A stretch of DNA of 21,421 nucleotides, from assembly GCA_018715465.1 (NCBI GenBank), contig DVLN01000062.1, positions 1-21,421 of the forward strand. The letters are read 5' to 3'. Under the pieces are notes generated by a model, which made no database searches, was not told the origin of the DNA, and saw nothing but the letters and a program-made list of their open reading frames with translations. Positions 14,355 to 20,803 of this stretch are shown piece by piece. The translations under genes and the position numbers were made by a program. Within the stretch, counting starts at the first letter, position 1. Every line of letters starts with the position of its first letter. Source of the DNA: Candidatus Faecivivens stercorigallinarum. Its GTDB lineage: Bacteria; Bacillota; Clostridia; Oscillospirales; Ruminococcaceae.

Positions 14355-15043
14355 CCGTCTCAAACTGTCCACTGGACAGTTTGAGAGGAAAACGAGTGAA
14401 AACCTGTCAGCGGCGTGCCGCCCCACGTAGTCCCACTGACTGCGTAAGCCGAAACTGCTGTCCTCGCGATTATTGGAAAAGACCCGCATCGAGCGGGCCT
14501 TTTCCAATCGAGAACCCCTTGATAGGTTTCTCGAGCTCTCCTGATCTTTATTAGGGGAAAGAGATTTCGCCCGTTGCGACGGGCGACCAGGGGCTCTGCA
14601 AGGTTAGCTCCGCTAACCTCTGGACCCCGCAAGCCTTTGAAAAGGCTTGACCTAAACTTTTAAATTATTACTTCCGTCAGAAAGTGCTTATCGTTACCTA
14701 CTGCCTACCTGGCGCGTTAACCCAGACTGTTATTTCCACAATCGAGGCGGTCGGAGCGCCGCCGATCATCGCGATTAAGTCCGTGGCGACACGCCACCCG
14801 GCGCGTTTGCAAAGGCTGTTATTTCCACAATCGAGGCGGTCGGTAGCGCATATATGCGCTTCGCCGCCGACCATCGCGATCAAGTCCGTGGCGACACGCC
14901 ACCCGGCGCGTTAACCCAGACTGTTATTTCCATAATCGAGGCGGTCGGAACGCCGCCGAACAACGCGAACAAGGGAGCGCAGGCTCTGCGCCCGACGCGA
15001 ACAGGTCGGCCCGGACATCAAGTCATCCCGGACATCGCGCCGC
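14355..15043 (+). repeat. Large structured intergenic repeat, copy 2 (expanded)
   Basis: Second copy of the block at 1720-2177, in the same orientation. Hairpins: CTCAAACTGTCC/GGACAGTTTGAG (14359-14385), the TTGGAAAAG stem inside the identical 92-nt run (14458-14549), and CGCCCGT-TGCG-ACGGGCG (14568-14585). The last keeps the stem of copy 1 with three compensatory pair changes. An extra hairpin, AGGTTAGC-TCC-GCTAACCT (14601-14619), is inserted relative to copy 1. The tail contains three two-hairpin units instead of one and runs into the 3' end of addB, whose stop at 15018 falls inside the matching tail (GACATCGCGCCGC at 15031-15043 compared with GACACCGCGCCGC in copy 1). No gene is called between rimM and addB. 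Confidence 0.85.
14711..15010 (+). repeat. Tandem array of three two-hairpin units
   Basis: Units start at 14711 (89 bp), 14800 (105 bp) and 14905, each opening with GGCGCGTT. Hairpin I is GGCGG/CCGCC in all three (14746-14763, 14835-14868, 14940-14957) with a TCGG.(A)CG loop. The second unit carries a perfect 16-nt palindrome AGCGCATATATGCGCT in that loop (14845-14860). Hairpin II is GTGGCG-ACA-CGCCAC in units 1 and 2 and GCGCAG-GCT-CTGCGC in unit 3. A CGCGA.(C/T)AAG linker joins them. Confidence 0.85.
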
Positions 15044-18000
15044 CGCAGGTCGTTTTATATTCGCACCAGCTGCAGGGGAGGGTGGTTCCATATCCCTGTG
15101 GTTTCGGGGCGATTTTGCCTTCCATCAGCCCGGTGCCCATCTCCCGCACCAGTTCTTCTGCTTTCTCCCGCAGTCCTTCCAATTCCTCCCGGCTGATGCG
15201 TCCGGTGTTGCTCCGCCCCGGAGGAACAATAAAACTGCCTGCGCCGTCCCGCTCCATCGCCCGCAGTACCCGCTCTTCATCCAGCACTAGCCCGTTCATC
15301 CGATACAGCTGACGGATTTTTTCACTGCCGCCCTCGTCCCGTCCGAATTCAGGCGTTTTCGCGCCCGCCGGCATATACAGAATCCCCGCAGGTGTCGACC
15401 CGGCAAACGCTCCGGCTTTTTCCGCTGCAAACAGGTAGAGCAGCATCTGTAAATTTAACCCGCGTTCAGCATCTTCCAGCTTGAATTTACGGTTACCGGT
15501 TTTGTAGTCGATGACCCGGATATATTCTTCGCCATCCAGCACCGCCTGGTCAATCCGGTCGACTTTTCCGGTCACTTCTACCGTCAGCCCGTCGCCTTTG
15601 ACCGTCAATGGACGGATTTTCCCGCCCGCGGCGATCGCTTCTTCCAGCCCGCAGACGGTGAATTCGGTCTGGATTAACTCCTGCTGCAATGCGGTCAGCA
15701 GGGCAGTGACGGTATCGTTGAGCCGGTAAAAATAGTACAGGAATTTCCCGCTCTTTTCCTCCGCGCCGCCCAGTGCTCTGTCCAGATACTCCGCCAGCAG
15801 CGACATCGTCAGCTTTGCGATTCCGTCCGCGTCCAGCTGCTGGAAATCCTCCCGCGAAAGGGCACCTTGCAGCAGAAAATGGATAATGCTGCCGCGTGCC
15901 AGTGGGTTCAGCTCCGCTTTGGTCGGGCTGCGAACCCCCAGCCCGTACCGGCAGAAATAGGCAAACGGACAGCTGTAGTACTGCTCAATCTGGGAGGGGG
16001 AAAGGGTCATCTGCGCCTGTCCGTCCGGCCGCGTCACCGGTGCAAACAGCATCTGCGACAACTCGGGGGAGTGCAGCTGCAAATCCTCCTTGTCTGCTTT
16101 CTGATCCAGCCGCCGAAGACGTTCTTTCCAGCCTTCCCGCTTTTCCAGCAGCTTTTCCAGCGTCCGGCGGGTGGCTCCGTCCGGCAGGCGTGCCGCCTGC
16201 AAAAAGGCGGTCGACGGGCTGTCGCAGTAAAACAATGGGTCGATGCTGCCGCCCTGGGTAATGGAAAGGTCAGGGAAGACCGATTGCAGCGAGAGGATGA
16301 CCTCCGAGGGGGAAAGCTCGCCGCCGCTGACGTCCGCTGCCGCATAGGTTAAAATCAGCTGTTCAGACGGGATGGTGACCGCTTTATAGACGGCGAACCG
16401 TTCGTCGCACAGCTTTTCCTCCGTCCGTCCCTGCACCGGCAGCCCTGCCAGCACCAGCTTTTCCCGGTCGGCACTGGTCAGCATCCCGTCCGATTCCGGC
16501 TGGCGGGGGAAGATTCCCTCATTGCAGCCCAGTATCAGCAGGCATTTCTTTTCACCGGTCCGCACTGTCGCCGGGTCGCCCGCCAGCACGCTGTCCAGTG
16601 TCTGCGGGCGGGTGACAAGCGGGGTAGCTGCCGCGACCGACGTAAACAGCTCCAGAAATCCTGCAAGCCCGATTTCCTCGCCGCTCTCATCCCGCACCCT
16701 GCGCAGTGTTTCCGCGGCGTCCAGAAATCCCATCAGGCAGTCCCAGGAAAGCCGCAGGTTTTCGGCGTCCAGCTCCAGCCCTTCTTCCAGCAGCTGGTCG
16801 CACTCTTCCTGCAAATGTTTGTCGGCGCCGTACTGAATCAACAGCTGGTATATTCCCCGGGAAATTCCCTGTTTTTCATACGCTGCCTTGAAATCGTCAT
16901 ACACCCCGACCAGCAGTTTCCGCATCCGTTCGGCCCCCGCCAGCTTTTCCCGATCGCGGTCGCTCATCTCCCGTTCGGAAAAGCCGGAAGGGTTGCGGGT
17001 AAACGGTTTGCGCAGGGAAAAGCCGGTCAGGTCCCAGACATAGGTGTACTGTTCAAATGCCGAGATATCCTCCTGCATATTGTATGCGGGCTCGTCTGTG
17101 TCACCGGTGGAAATAGGCTGCAGGATGCCGCATTTGAGCAGCATCAGCCCTTCCTCCCGGTCGAGCGGCCTTAGCGCCAGCATCAGCAGCCGCCGGACAA
17201 ACCGTGTCAGCGGCATTGCCTCGACCGTCCGCCCGCCGTCGATAAACAGCGGCACCCCGTACCGGTCAAACGCCGCCTCGATTGACGCTGCGCGTGACCC
17301 CATATCCCGGGCCAGCAGCGCGATATCCTCATACCGGTAGCCTTCCTCCCGCACCAGCCGCCGAATCTCAGCCGCCGCGAAGGACGCTTCGTCAAACTCA
17401 TTGTCCAGCCGGTAACAGCGTATCTCCCGCGGGTTGGCGGGATATTCTTTGGGCGCTGCGGCAAACAGCCCCTCGCCGAAATGGGCGATTGATGGGGAAC
17501 GGAACCGTTTTGATTCGGTCAGCTGTTCTTCGGTCACCGGTACGCCTGCTTTTGCAGCCGCCGATTTGAGGGCGCGGCGGGTCGCGAGCAGCCCTTCAAA
17601 GATACCGCTGCCGGTGCGCGCAGGGTCGATGCAGAGGGATACCGTCACATCGTCCGCCTGTGCAATCGCAAGCGACAATATCTCCATCTGCACCGCGGTA
17701 AAGCTCTTGTACTCGTCGACAAAGACGCTCGTCCCGGCGAAAAATCCATGTTCTCGTATTCTGCGGGCGGCCCGTGTCAGCCGTTCAGTCGGGTCAAGGT
17801 AACTGCGGGAAAGCTCAGCATTGTACCCTTCCATAATCAGCGCAAGGTCATTTAGTTTCAGTTCCAGCAGCCCGCCGGGGGCATTGCCGCCGCTGTGCAG
17901 TGCCTGCGCGGCTTCCAGCAGGTCGGGCGGGGTCAGCCCGGCCCGTTTCAGTTCGGTCAGTGTCCGCAGCATCCCGGCGGCAAAATCCGGCCGTCCGGCG

Positions 18001-18305
18001 GTCTTTTCAAACGCCGTCAGCGTCCCCTTGAGGTCGGCCAGCAGCTGGCGCATCAGCAGCAGCTGGAAAGTTTCCCCGGCATATTCGCCCGCCAGTCCGC
18101 CGCAGCTTCTGAAAACCGCGTCCGCCAGCCGTTCCATGCTGTACACCTCGGCACCGGTCGGATAGAGCACCCGTTCGGTCTCAAAGGAATACTGTTCCGG
18201 TACCAAGCAGATCACCTGTTTTCCCGATTCGGCAAGTGCGGTGATTTCCTCCCGCAGACGGGTGGATTTTCCGGTTCCGGCAGCGCCGGTGATGAATTTC
18301 AGCAT
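15018..18305 (-). CDS. addB: AddB, ATP-dependent helicase/nuclease subunit B
   Basis: 1095-aa subunit of the AddAB double-strand-break resection complex, the Gram-positive RecBCD counterpart. It has an N-terminal Walker A, GAAGTGKST (7-15), in an inactivated-helicase-like region, and a C-terminal RecB-type nuclease: His809, Asp916 (GKVDRID), Asp933 and Lys935 (VIDYKTG) and Gln953 (QMLLY). Four cysteines of the iron-sulfur staple are Cys779 (SCPFAYFC) and C-x2-C-x5-C at 1078, 1081 and 1087. The start is ATG 18305 after AAAGGGG; the open extension to 18398 is repeat DNA. The leader carries repeat copy B. The usual partner addA does not follow: the 3' end runs into the structured repeat, and the final residues (GGAMSGMT) overlap it. 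Confidence 0.94.
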   Translation of the reverse strand: MLKFITGAAGTGKSTRLREEITALAESGKQVICLVPEQYSFETERVLYPTGAEVYSMERLADAVFRSCGGLAGEYAGETFQLLLMRQLLADLKGTLTAFEKTAGRPDFAAGMLRTLTELKRAGLTPPDLLEAAQALHSGGNAPGGLLELKLNDLALIMEGYNAELSRSYLDPTERLTRAARRIREHGFFAGTSVFVDEYKSFTAVQMEILSLAIAQADDVTVSLCIDPARTGSGIFEGLLATRRALKSAAAKAGVPVTEEQLTESKRFRSPSIAHFGEGLFAAAPKEYPANPREIRCYRLDNEFDEASFAAAEIRRLVREEGYRYEDIALLARDMGSRAASIEAAFDRYGVPLFIDGGRTVEAMPLTRFVRRLLMLALRPLDREEGLMLLKCGILQPISTGDTDEPAYNMQEDISAFEQYTYVWDLTGFSLRKPFTRNPSGFSEREMSDRDREKLAGAERMRKLLVGVYDDFKAAYEKQGISRGIYQLLIQYGADKHLQEECDQLLEEGLELDAENLRLSWDCLMGFLDAAETLRRVRDESGEEIGLAGFLELFTSVAAATPLVTRPQTLDSVLAGDPATVRTGEKKCLLILGCNEGIFPRQPESDGMLTSADREKLVLAGLPVQGRTEEKLCDERFAVYKAVTIPSEQLILTYAAADVSGGELSPSEVILSLQSVFPDLSITQGGSIDPLFYCDSPSTAFLQAARLPDGATRRTLEKLLEKREGWKERLRRLDQKADKEDLQLHSPELSQMLFAPVTRPDGQAQMTLSPSQIEQYYSCPFAYFCRYGLGVRSPTKAELNPLARGSIIHFLLQGALSREDFQQLDADGIAKLTMSLLAEYLDRALGGAEEKSGKFLYYFYRLNDTVTALLTALQQELIQTEFTVCGLEEAIAAGGKIRPLTVKGDGLTVEVTGKVDRIDQAVLDGEEYIRVIDYKTGNRKFKLEDAERGLNLQMLLYLFAAEKAGAFAGSTPAGILYMPAGAKTPEFGRDEGGSEKIRQLYRMNGLVLDEERVLRAMERDGAGSFIVPPGRSNTGRISREELEGLREKAEELVREMGTGLMEGKIAPKPQGYGTTLPCSWCEYKTTCGGAMSGMT

Positions 18306-18327
18306 AGCGTAACCCCTTTCTTGCGCA

Positions 18328-18430
18328 GAGCAGCAATCCAGCTGGTTGCTCGCTCCCATATTCGCGCTGGTCGGGCGCGTGCCGACGCCCTCTGTCACAA
18401 TGGTAACAACATGTGTGGTCGCGGCTGTTG
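18328..18430 (-). repeat. Two-hairpin repeat motif, copy B, in the addB leader
   Basis: Minus strand: hairpin I GGGCG-TCGGCACG-CGCCC (18373-18390), a linker with CGCGAATATGGGA, and hairpin II GAGC.AGCAA/TTGCT.GCTC (18328-18355). The flank 18391-18430 matches copy A at 6541-6580. It lies between the addB promoter and its ribosome site, so it should be transcribed in the addB mRNA leader. Confidence 0.8.
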
Positions 18431-18457
18431 CGCAGTTTATGGTTGTGCATAACCTTC

Positions 18458-18486
18458 ATTATACAGGATTTGCCGCCTCGGTTCAA
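18458..18486 (-). promoter_or_regulatory. Promoter of addB
   Basis: Minus strand: TTGAAC (18486-18481), 17-bp spacer, TATAAT (18463-18458). The -35 and most of the spacer lie in the 29-nt repeated element. It predicts a leader of about 145 nt. Confidence 0.78.
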
Positions 18487-18495
18487 GCGTCTGAC
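18467..18495 (-). repeat. 29-nt direct repeat, copy 1 (promoter element of addB)
   Basis: Matches 19091-19119 at 28 of 29 positions. On the minus strand it reads GTCAGACGC, then the -35-like TTGAAC, then CGAGGCGGCAAATC. Confidence 0.85.
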
Positions 18496-18521
18496 CAATT
18501 TTCAAAGACTCGTTCTTGGTA

Positions 18522-18556
18522 CAAAAAACGGGCTTCCCAAATGATTGGAAAGCCCA
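18522..18556 (-). terminator. Terminator of the two-TM protein gene
   Basis: Minus strand GGGCTT..CC pairs with GG..AAGCCC (18555-18530) and is followed by GTTTTTT. It lies 14 bp after the stop. Confidence 0.85.
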
Positions 18557-18569
18557 TGTGTGAGAAAAC

Positions 18570-19007
18570 TCATATCTTCAGGTGGCGTAGATATGCAAAA
18601 AGAACGAAAACCTCTCCGAAAACAAGGATGCTCAGTACCAGCAGGATTGCGGTATCTGACAGATGGGTATATTGTGTACCTGCCCGCATGGTACGCAGAT
18701 CGACCCATTCGACAACCTCACCGTTTACCATCAAAACCCCGATATCGCTCTGGTGATCGGTATAAAACAGGCTTGTTTCTCCCTGTTCATTCGCTGTGAT
18801 GATATACCGTTCGTCCGCAGTGGAATAATCGTAGGTTTTCACCCCGTCCAGCTCAGTCACTTCGCCGTATTCCATCGCCAGCTGGATGCCGGTATCGTCT
18901 GGAACAGTCGATGGGATGCGGTTATGGTACAGGACGGCACAGCTGACAAAAATCAATAATGCTGTCAGCAGATAGATCCCGATTGGAATGAGAATCCCTT
19001 TTTTCAT
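18570..19007 (-). CDS. Uncharacterised protein with two membrane helices
   Basis: 145 aa. It has a basic N-terminus (MKKG), helix 1 (about residues 4-27, ILIPIGIYLLTALLIFVSCA), an extracytoplasmic, hydrophilic middle of about 90 residues with short strands (DERYIITANEQG, SDIGVLMVNGEVVEWV), and helix 2 (about 117-139) ending in a short basic tail. I do not recognise a family; a cell-surface sensor or accessory role would be a guess. The start is ATG 19007 after GAGGTG; the upstream GTG at 19019 lies within that ribosome site. It has a near-perfect consensus promoter and its own terminator, so it is an independent unit. It is flanked by the 29-nt direct repeats. Confidence 0.82.
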   Translation of the reverse strand: MKKGILIPIGIYLLTALLIFVSCAVLYHNRIPSTVPDDTGIQLAMEYGEVTELDGVKTYDYSTADERYIITANEQGETSLFYTDHQSDIGVLMVNGEVVEWVDLRTMRAGTQYTHLSDTAILLVLSILVFGEVFVLFAYLRHLKI

Positions 19008-19056
19008 CTGTCGTTTCACCTCTTTACCAGCGATGCCTGATTATTATTATGCTTCT

Positions 19057-19085
19057 ATTATATCACTTATTATTAATCGTGTCAA
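19057..19085 (-). promoter_or_regulatory. Consensus promoter of the two-TM protein gene
   Basis: Minus strand: TTGACA (19085-19080), 17-bp spacer, TATAAT (19062-19057), extended -10 TGATATAAT. Both hexamers match consensus exactly. Confidence 0.88.
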
Positions 19086-19090
19086 TAACA

Positions 19091-19119
19091 GATTTGCCGT
19101 CTCGGTTCAAGCGTCTGAC
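19091..19119 (-). repeat. 29-nt direct repeat, copy 2
   Basis: Differs from 18467-18495 at one base. It lies just upstream of the two-TM gene promoter; its TTGAAC is not followed by a good -10 (TATTGA at 17 bp), unlike copy 1. Confidence 0.85.
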
Positions 19120-19180
19120 TGTAAATCAAAACGTGCCCTTCCTGATAGAAGAGCCTGTTTTGCAGCGCAAAATGGATTAT

Positions 19181-19924
19181 TTATTGCTGATATTCCAGCA
19201 TATCAGGTTTTACGACACCAAGGGTCATGCTGATCACACGTGGCTGGGAATCACCTGTTTCCGGGAAAGAAATGGAGAAGGTATTTTTTTCTGCATCCTC
19301 CCAGAGGGTGTTCTGCCCAGAGGAGACGCCATTTTCAGCGCTCAGCATCAGCTCGTCAGGAATCGCAGCCGCGGACTGTTCGCCCAGCAGCTGGCAGGCC
19401 GTTTCATAATCTGCTTCATCGACGGCAATCATGTATTCGACCACAGCGGCCTGGTCGCTGGCAAAGCTGATCATCTCGATAACCTGGTCGGACAGGCCGG
19501 TGACCGAAATGGTACGGATGACACGGGGGTTGTCTTCTCCCAGGCTGGTATTGATATCCGCTTCGGTCAGGTCTAGTATCTCTAAAACATTTGCCATGGT
19601 CATTCCGAACTTGATCTTCGCGGGAGCAAAGATGTTATCGCTGATGTCCAGCGCATATTCAAAAATGTTGTCTCCGACGCAAGGATTTGTTCCGCTTTCC
19701 GGGGCAGTGGTTTCCCGTGATGATTCTTCCTGCGGAGATTGGGCCGAACTGCTTTCCGGTTCGGAAGGGCTGCTCTCCGGCTGGCTTACGCTGGATTCTT
19801 CGACAATGGTTTCGACAGAAGCGGTGTCAATAGAAGTTTTGGAATTTTCTGTTCCGATATCTGCGTCTGCGCAGGACGCAAGCAGACATGCGGTCAATAG
19901 GATAACGGTTATCATTTTTTTCAT
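19181..19924 (-). CDS. Putative lipoprotein of unknown function
   Basis: 247 aa. Signal peptide with lipobox LASC: Cys18 is the likely lipidation site, placing the protein on the outer face of the membrane. Residues about 24-80 are a Ser/Glu/Pro-rich linker, as in many Clostridial surface lipoproteins. A folded domain follows, from CVGDNIFEYALDISD onward, with IKFGMTMANVLEILDL and two or three beta-strand segments. I cannot assign a family. The start is ATG 19924 after AAAGGAG; the GTG at 19933 is too close to that site. It has its own consensus-like promoter and is divergent from the sigma factor, which makes it a candidate member of that regulon (inference). Confidence 0.87.
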   Translation of the reverse strand: MKKMITVILLTACLLASCADADIGTENSKTSIDTASVETIVEESSVSQPESSPSEPESSSAQSPQEESSRETTAPESGTNPCVGDNIFEYALDISDNIFAPAKIKFGMTMANVLEILDLTEADINTSLGEDNPRVIRTISVTGLSDQVIEMISFASDQAAVVEYMIAVDEADYETACQLLGEQSAAAIPDELMLSAENGVSSGQNTLWEDAEKNTFSISFPETGDSQPRVISMTLGVVKPDMLEYQQ

Positions 19925-19972
19925 CTGAAACACTCCTTTTGTCAGGAATTTCTCCCGGGAGATATTTTGCTG

Positions 19973-20001
19973 ATTGTATCATGCCTGGCGGCTGTTGTCA
20001 A
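19973..20001 (-). promoter_or_regulatory. Promoter of the lipoprotein gene
   Basis: Minus strand: TTGACA (20001-19996), 17-bp spacer, TACAAT (19978-19973), extended -10 TGATACAAT. The leader contains the perfect palindrome TCTCCCGGGAGA (19951-19962). Confidence 0.85.
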
Positions 20002-20052
20002 ACATTGCAGCAGAATGTCCCCAGTCTGGCGGAATTGATCTTCCTGAATCAT

Positions 20053-20127
20053 TAGACACCAGAACATGAAAATGTAACAACAGAAATTTTCGCTTATTTT
20101 TGTTACATTTTTCATTTTGCGTGTCTA
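20053..20127. repeat. Long imperfect inverted repeat between divergent promoters
   Basis: Outer arms TAGACAC/GTGTCTA (20053-20059, 20121-20127) and inner arms AAAATGTAACAA/TTGTTACATTTT, joined by ATGA/TCAT pairs around small mismatches, with a 19-nt AT-rich centre. It lies between the lipoprotein promoter (-) and the sigma-factor promoter (+). Confidence 0.8.
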
Positions 20128-20143
20128 TATAAACAGAGAATAC

Positions 20144-20171
20144 TTGACATCAGACCGAATGGGGATATACT
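20144..20171 (+). promoter_or_regulatory. Promoter of the sigma/anti-sigma genes
   Basis: TTGACA (20144-20149), 16-bp spacer, TATACT (20166-20171). It starts 17 bp after the inverted repeat. Confidence 0.72.
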
Positions 20172-20220
20172 TGTAACCAATAAATATAGTAATTGCTTAT
20201 GGAAAGGTTTGAATAAACAG

Positions 20221-20802
20221 ATGATAGATTTGCCGGTGCTTTTGCTGATCGCCGCGACAGAAAGCGGGCGGAAGATGACGCTGGAGGAGGTGCAGTTTTT
20301 TGAACAGGTATACAGCGACTATGCCGGCTCCATCCAGAAACGGATACGGGCGGCTGTGAGCGGGAACAGTGACGCCGAAGACCTCGCGCAGCATTGCCTG
20401 CTCAAACTCGCCGAACATGTCGGGACGCTGATGCAGCTTGAGCCTTACCAGCTGGCCAAATACATATCGGTGACCATCGACAACACCCTTTGCAGCTACT
20501 GGAAAAAGAACAGTACTGTCAGGGTCGAAAGTATCGAGGAAATGGAAAACCAGCTTGCCGATAACAGAACCCAGTACCAGCCGGATTTTATGCTGGATTT
20601 GCAGGAGGAAGTCAGGCAATTTACTGCTGCATTTGAACTGCTTTCCGCAAAGGAAAAAATGTTGATGCAATATCGGTATATCGACGCGCTTGGGATGGAG
20701 GAAATCGCGCACCGAATGGGAACCAAACCTTCCGGCGTCCGGCAGGCGCTCTATCGTGTCCGAAAACGGATGCTGGAAATGATGCGGAAAGGAGAAAAAT
20801 AA
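20221..20802 (+). CDS. RNA polymerase sigma-70 family (ECF-like) factor
   Basis: About 193 aa. Region 2 is visible as FFEQVYSDYAGSIQKRIRAAV and DAEDLAQHCLLKLAEH. Region 4 is the C-terminal helix-turn-helix, LSAKEKMLMQYRYIDALGMEEIAHRMG followed by KPSGVRQALYRVRKRML. The intervening part is short, with no region 3, as in ECF sigma factors. The start is uncertain: TTG 20209 has AAAGG only one base away, ATG 20221 has GGAAAGG 13 bases upstream, and ATG 20275 would drop 18 residues. The following gene, one base after the stop, is a membrane protein of the DUF4367-like anti-sigma type, the usual arrangement in Clostridia. The regulon is unknown. Confidence 0.9.
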   Translation: MIDLPVLLLIAATESGRKMTLEEVQFFEQVYSDYAGSIQKRIRAAVSGNSDAEDLAQHCLLKLAEHVGTLMQLEPYQLAKYISVTIDNTLCSYWKKNSTVRVESIEEMENQLADNRTQYQPDFMLDLQEEVRQFTAAFELLSAKEKMLMQYRYIDALGMEEIAHRMGTKPSGVRQALYRVRKRMLEMMRKGEK

Positions 20803-20803
20803 G

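Noticed and set aside
14711..15010. CRISPR array
   Set aside because: Units of 89-105 bp are nearly continuous, without short repeats and unique spacers of constant length, and no cas genes are nearby.
14684..15312. Plus-strand ORFs with repeated peptide segments such as IEAVG and ANKGAQALR
   Set aside because: They are translations of the tandem two-hairpin units. The same pattern appears in both orientations relative to genes, and no ribosome site is present.
18306..18398. N-terminal extension of AddB
   Set aside because: The extension is repeat copy B. AddB homologues begin close to the Walker A motif, as here from 18305.
19091..19119. tRNA T-arm-like string GGTTCAAGC
   Set aside because: No cloverleaf, anticodon arm or acceptor stem can be built around it or around the copy at 18467-18495.
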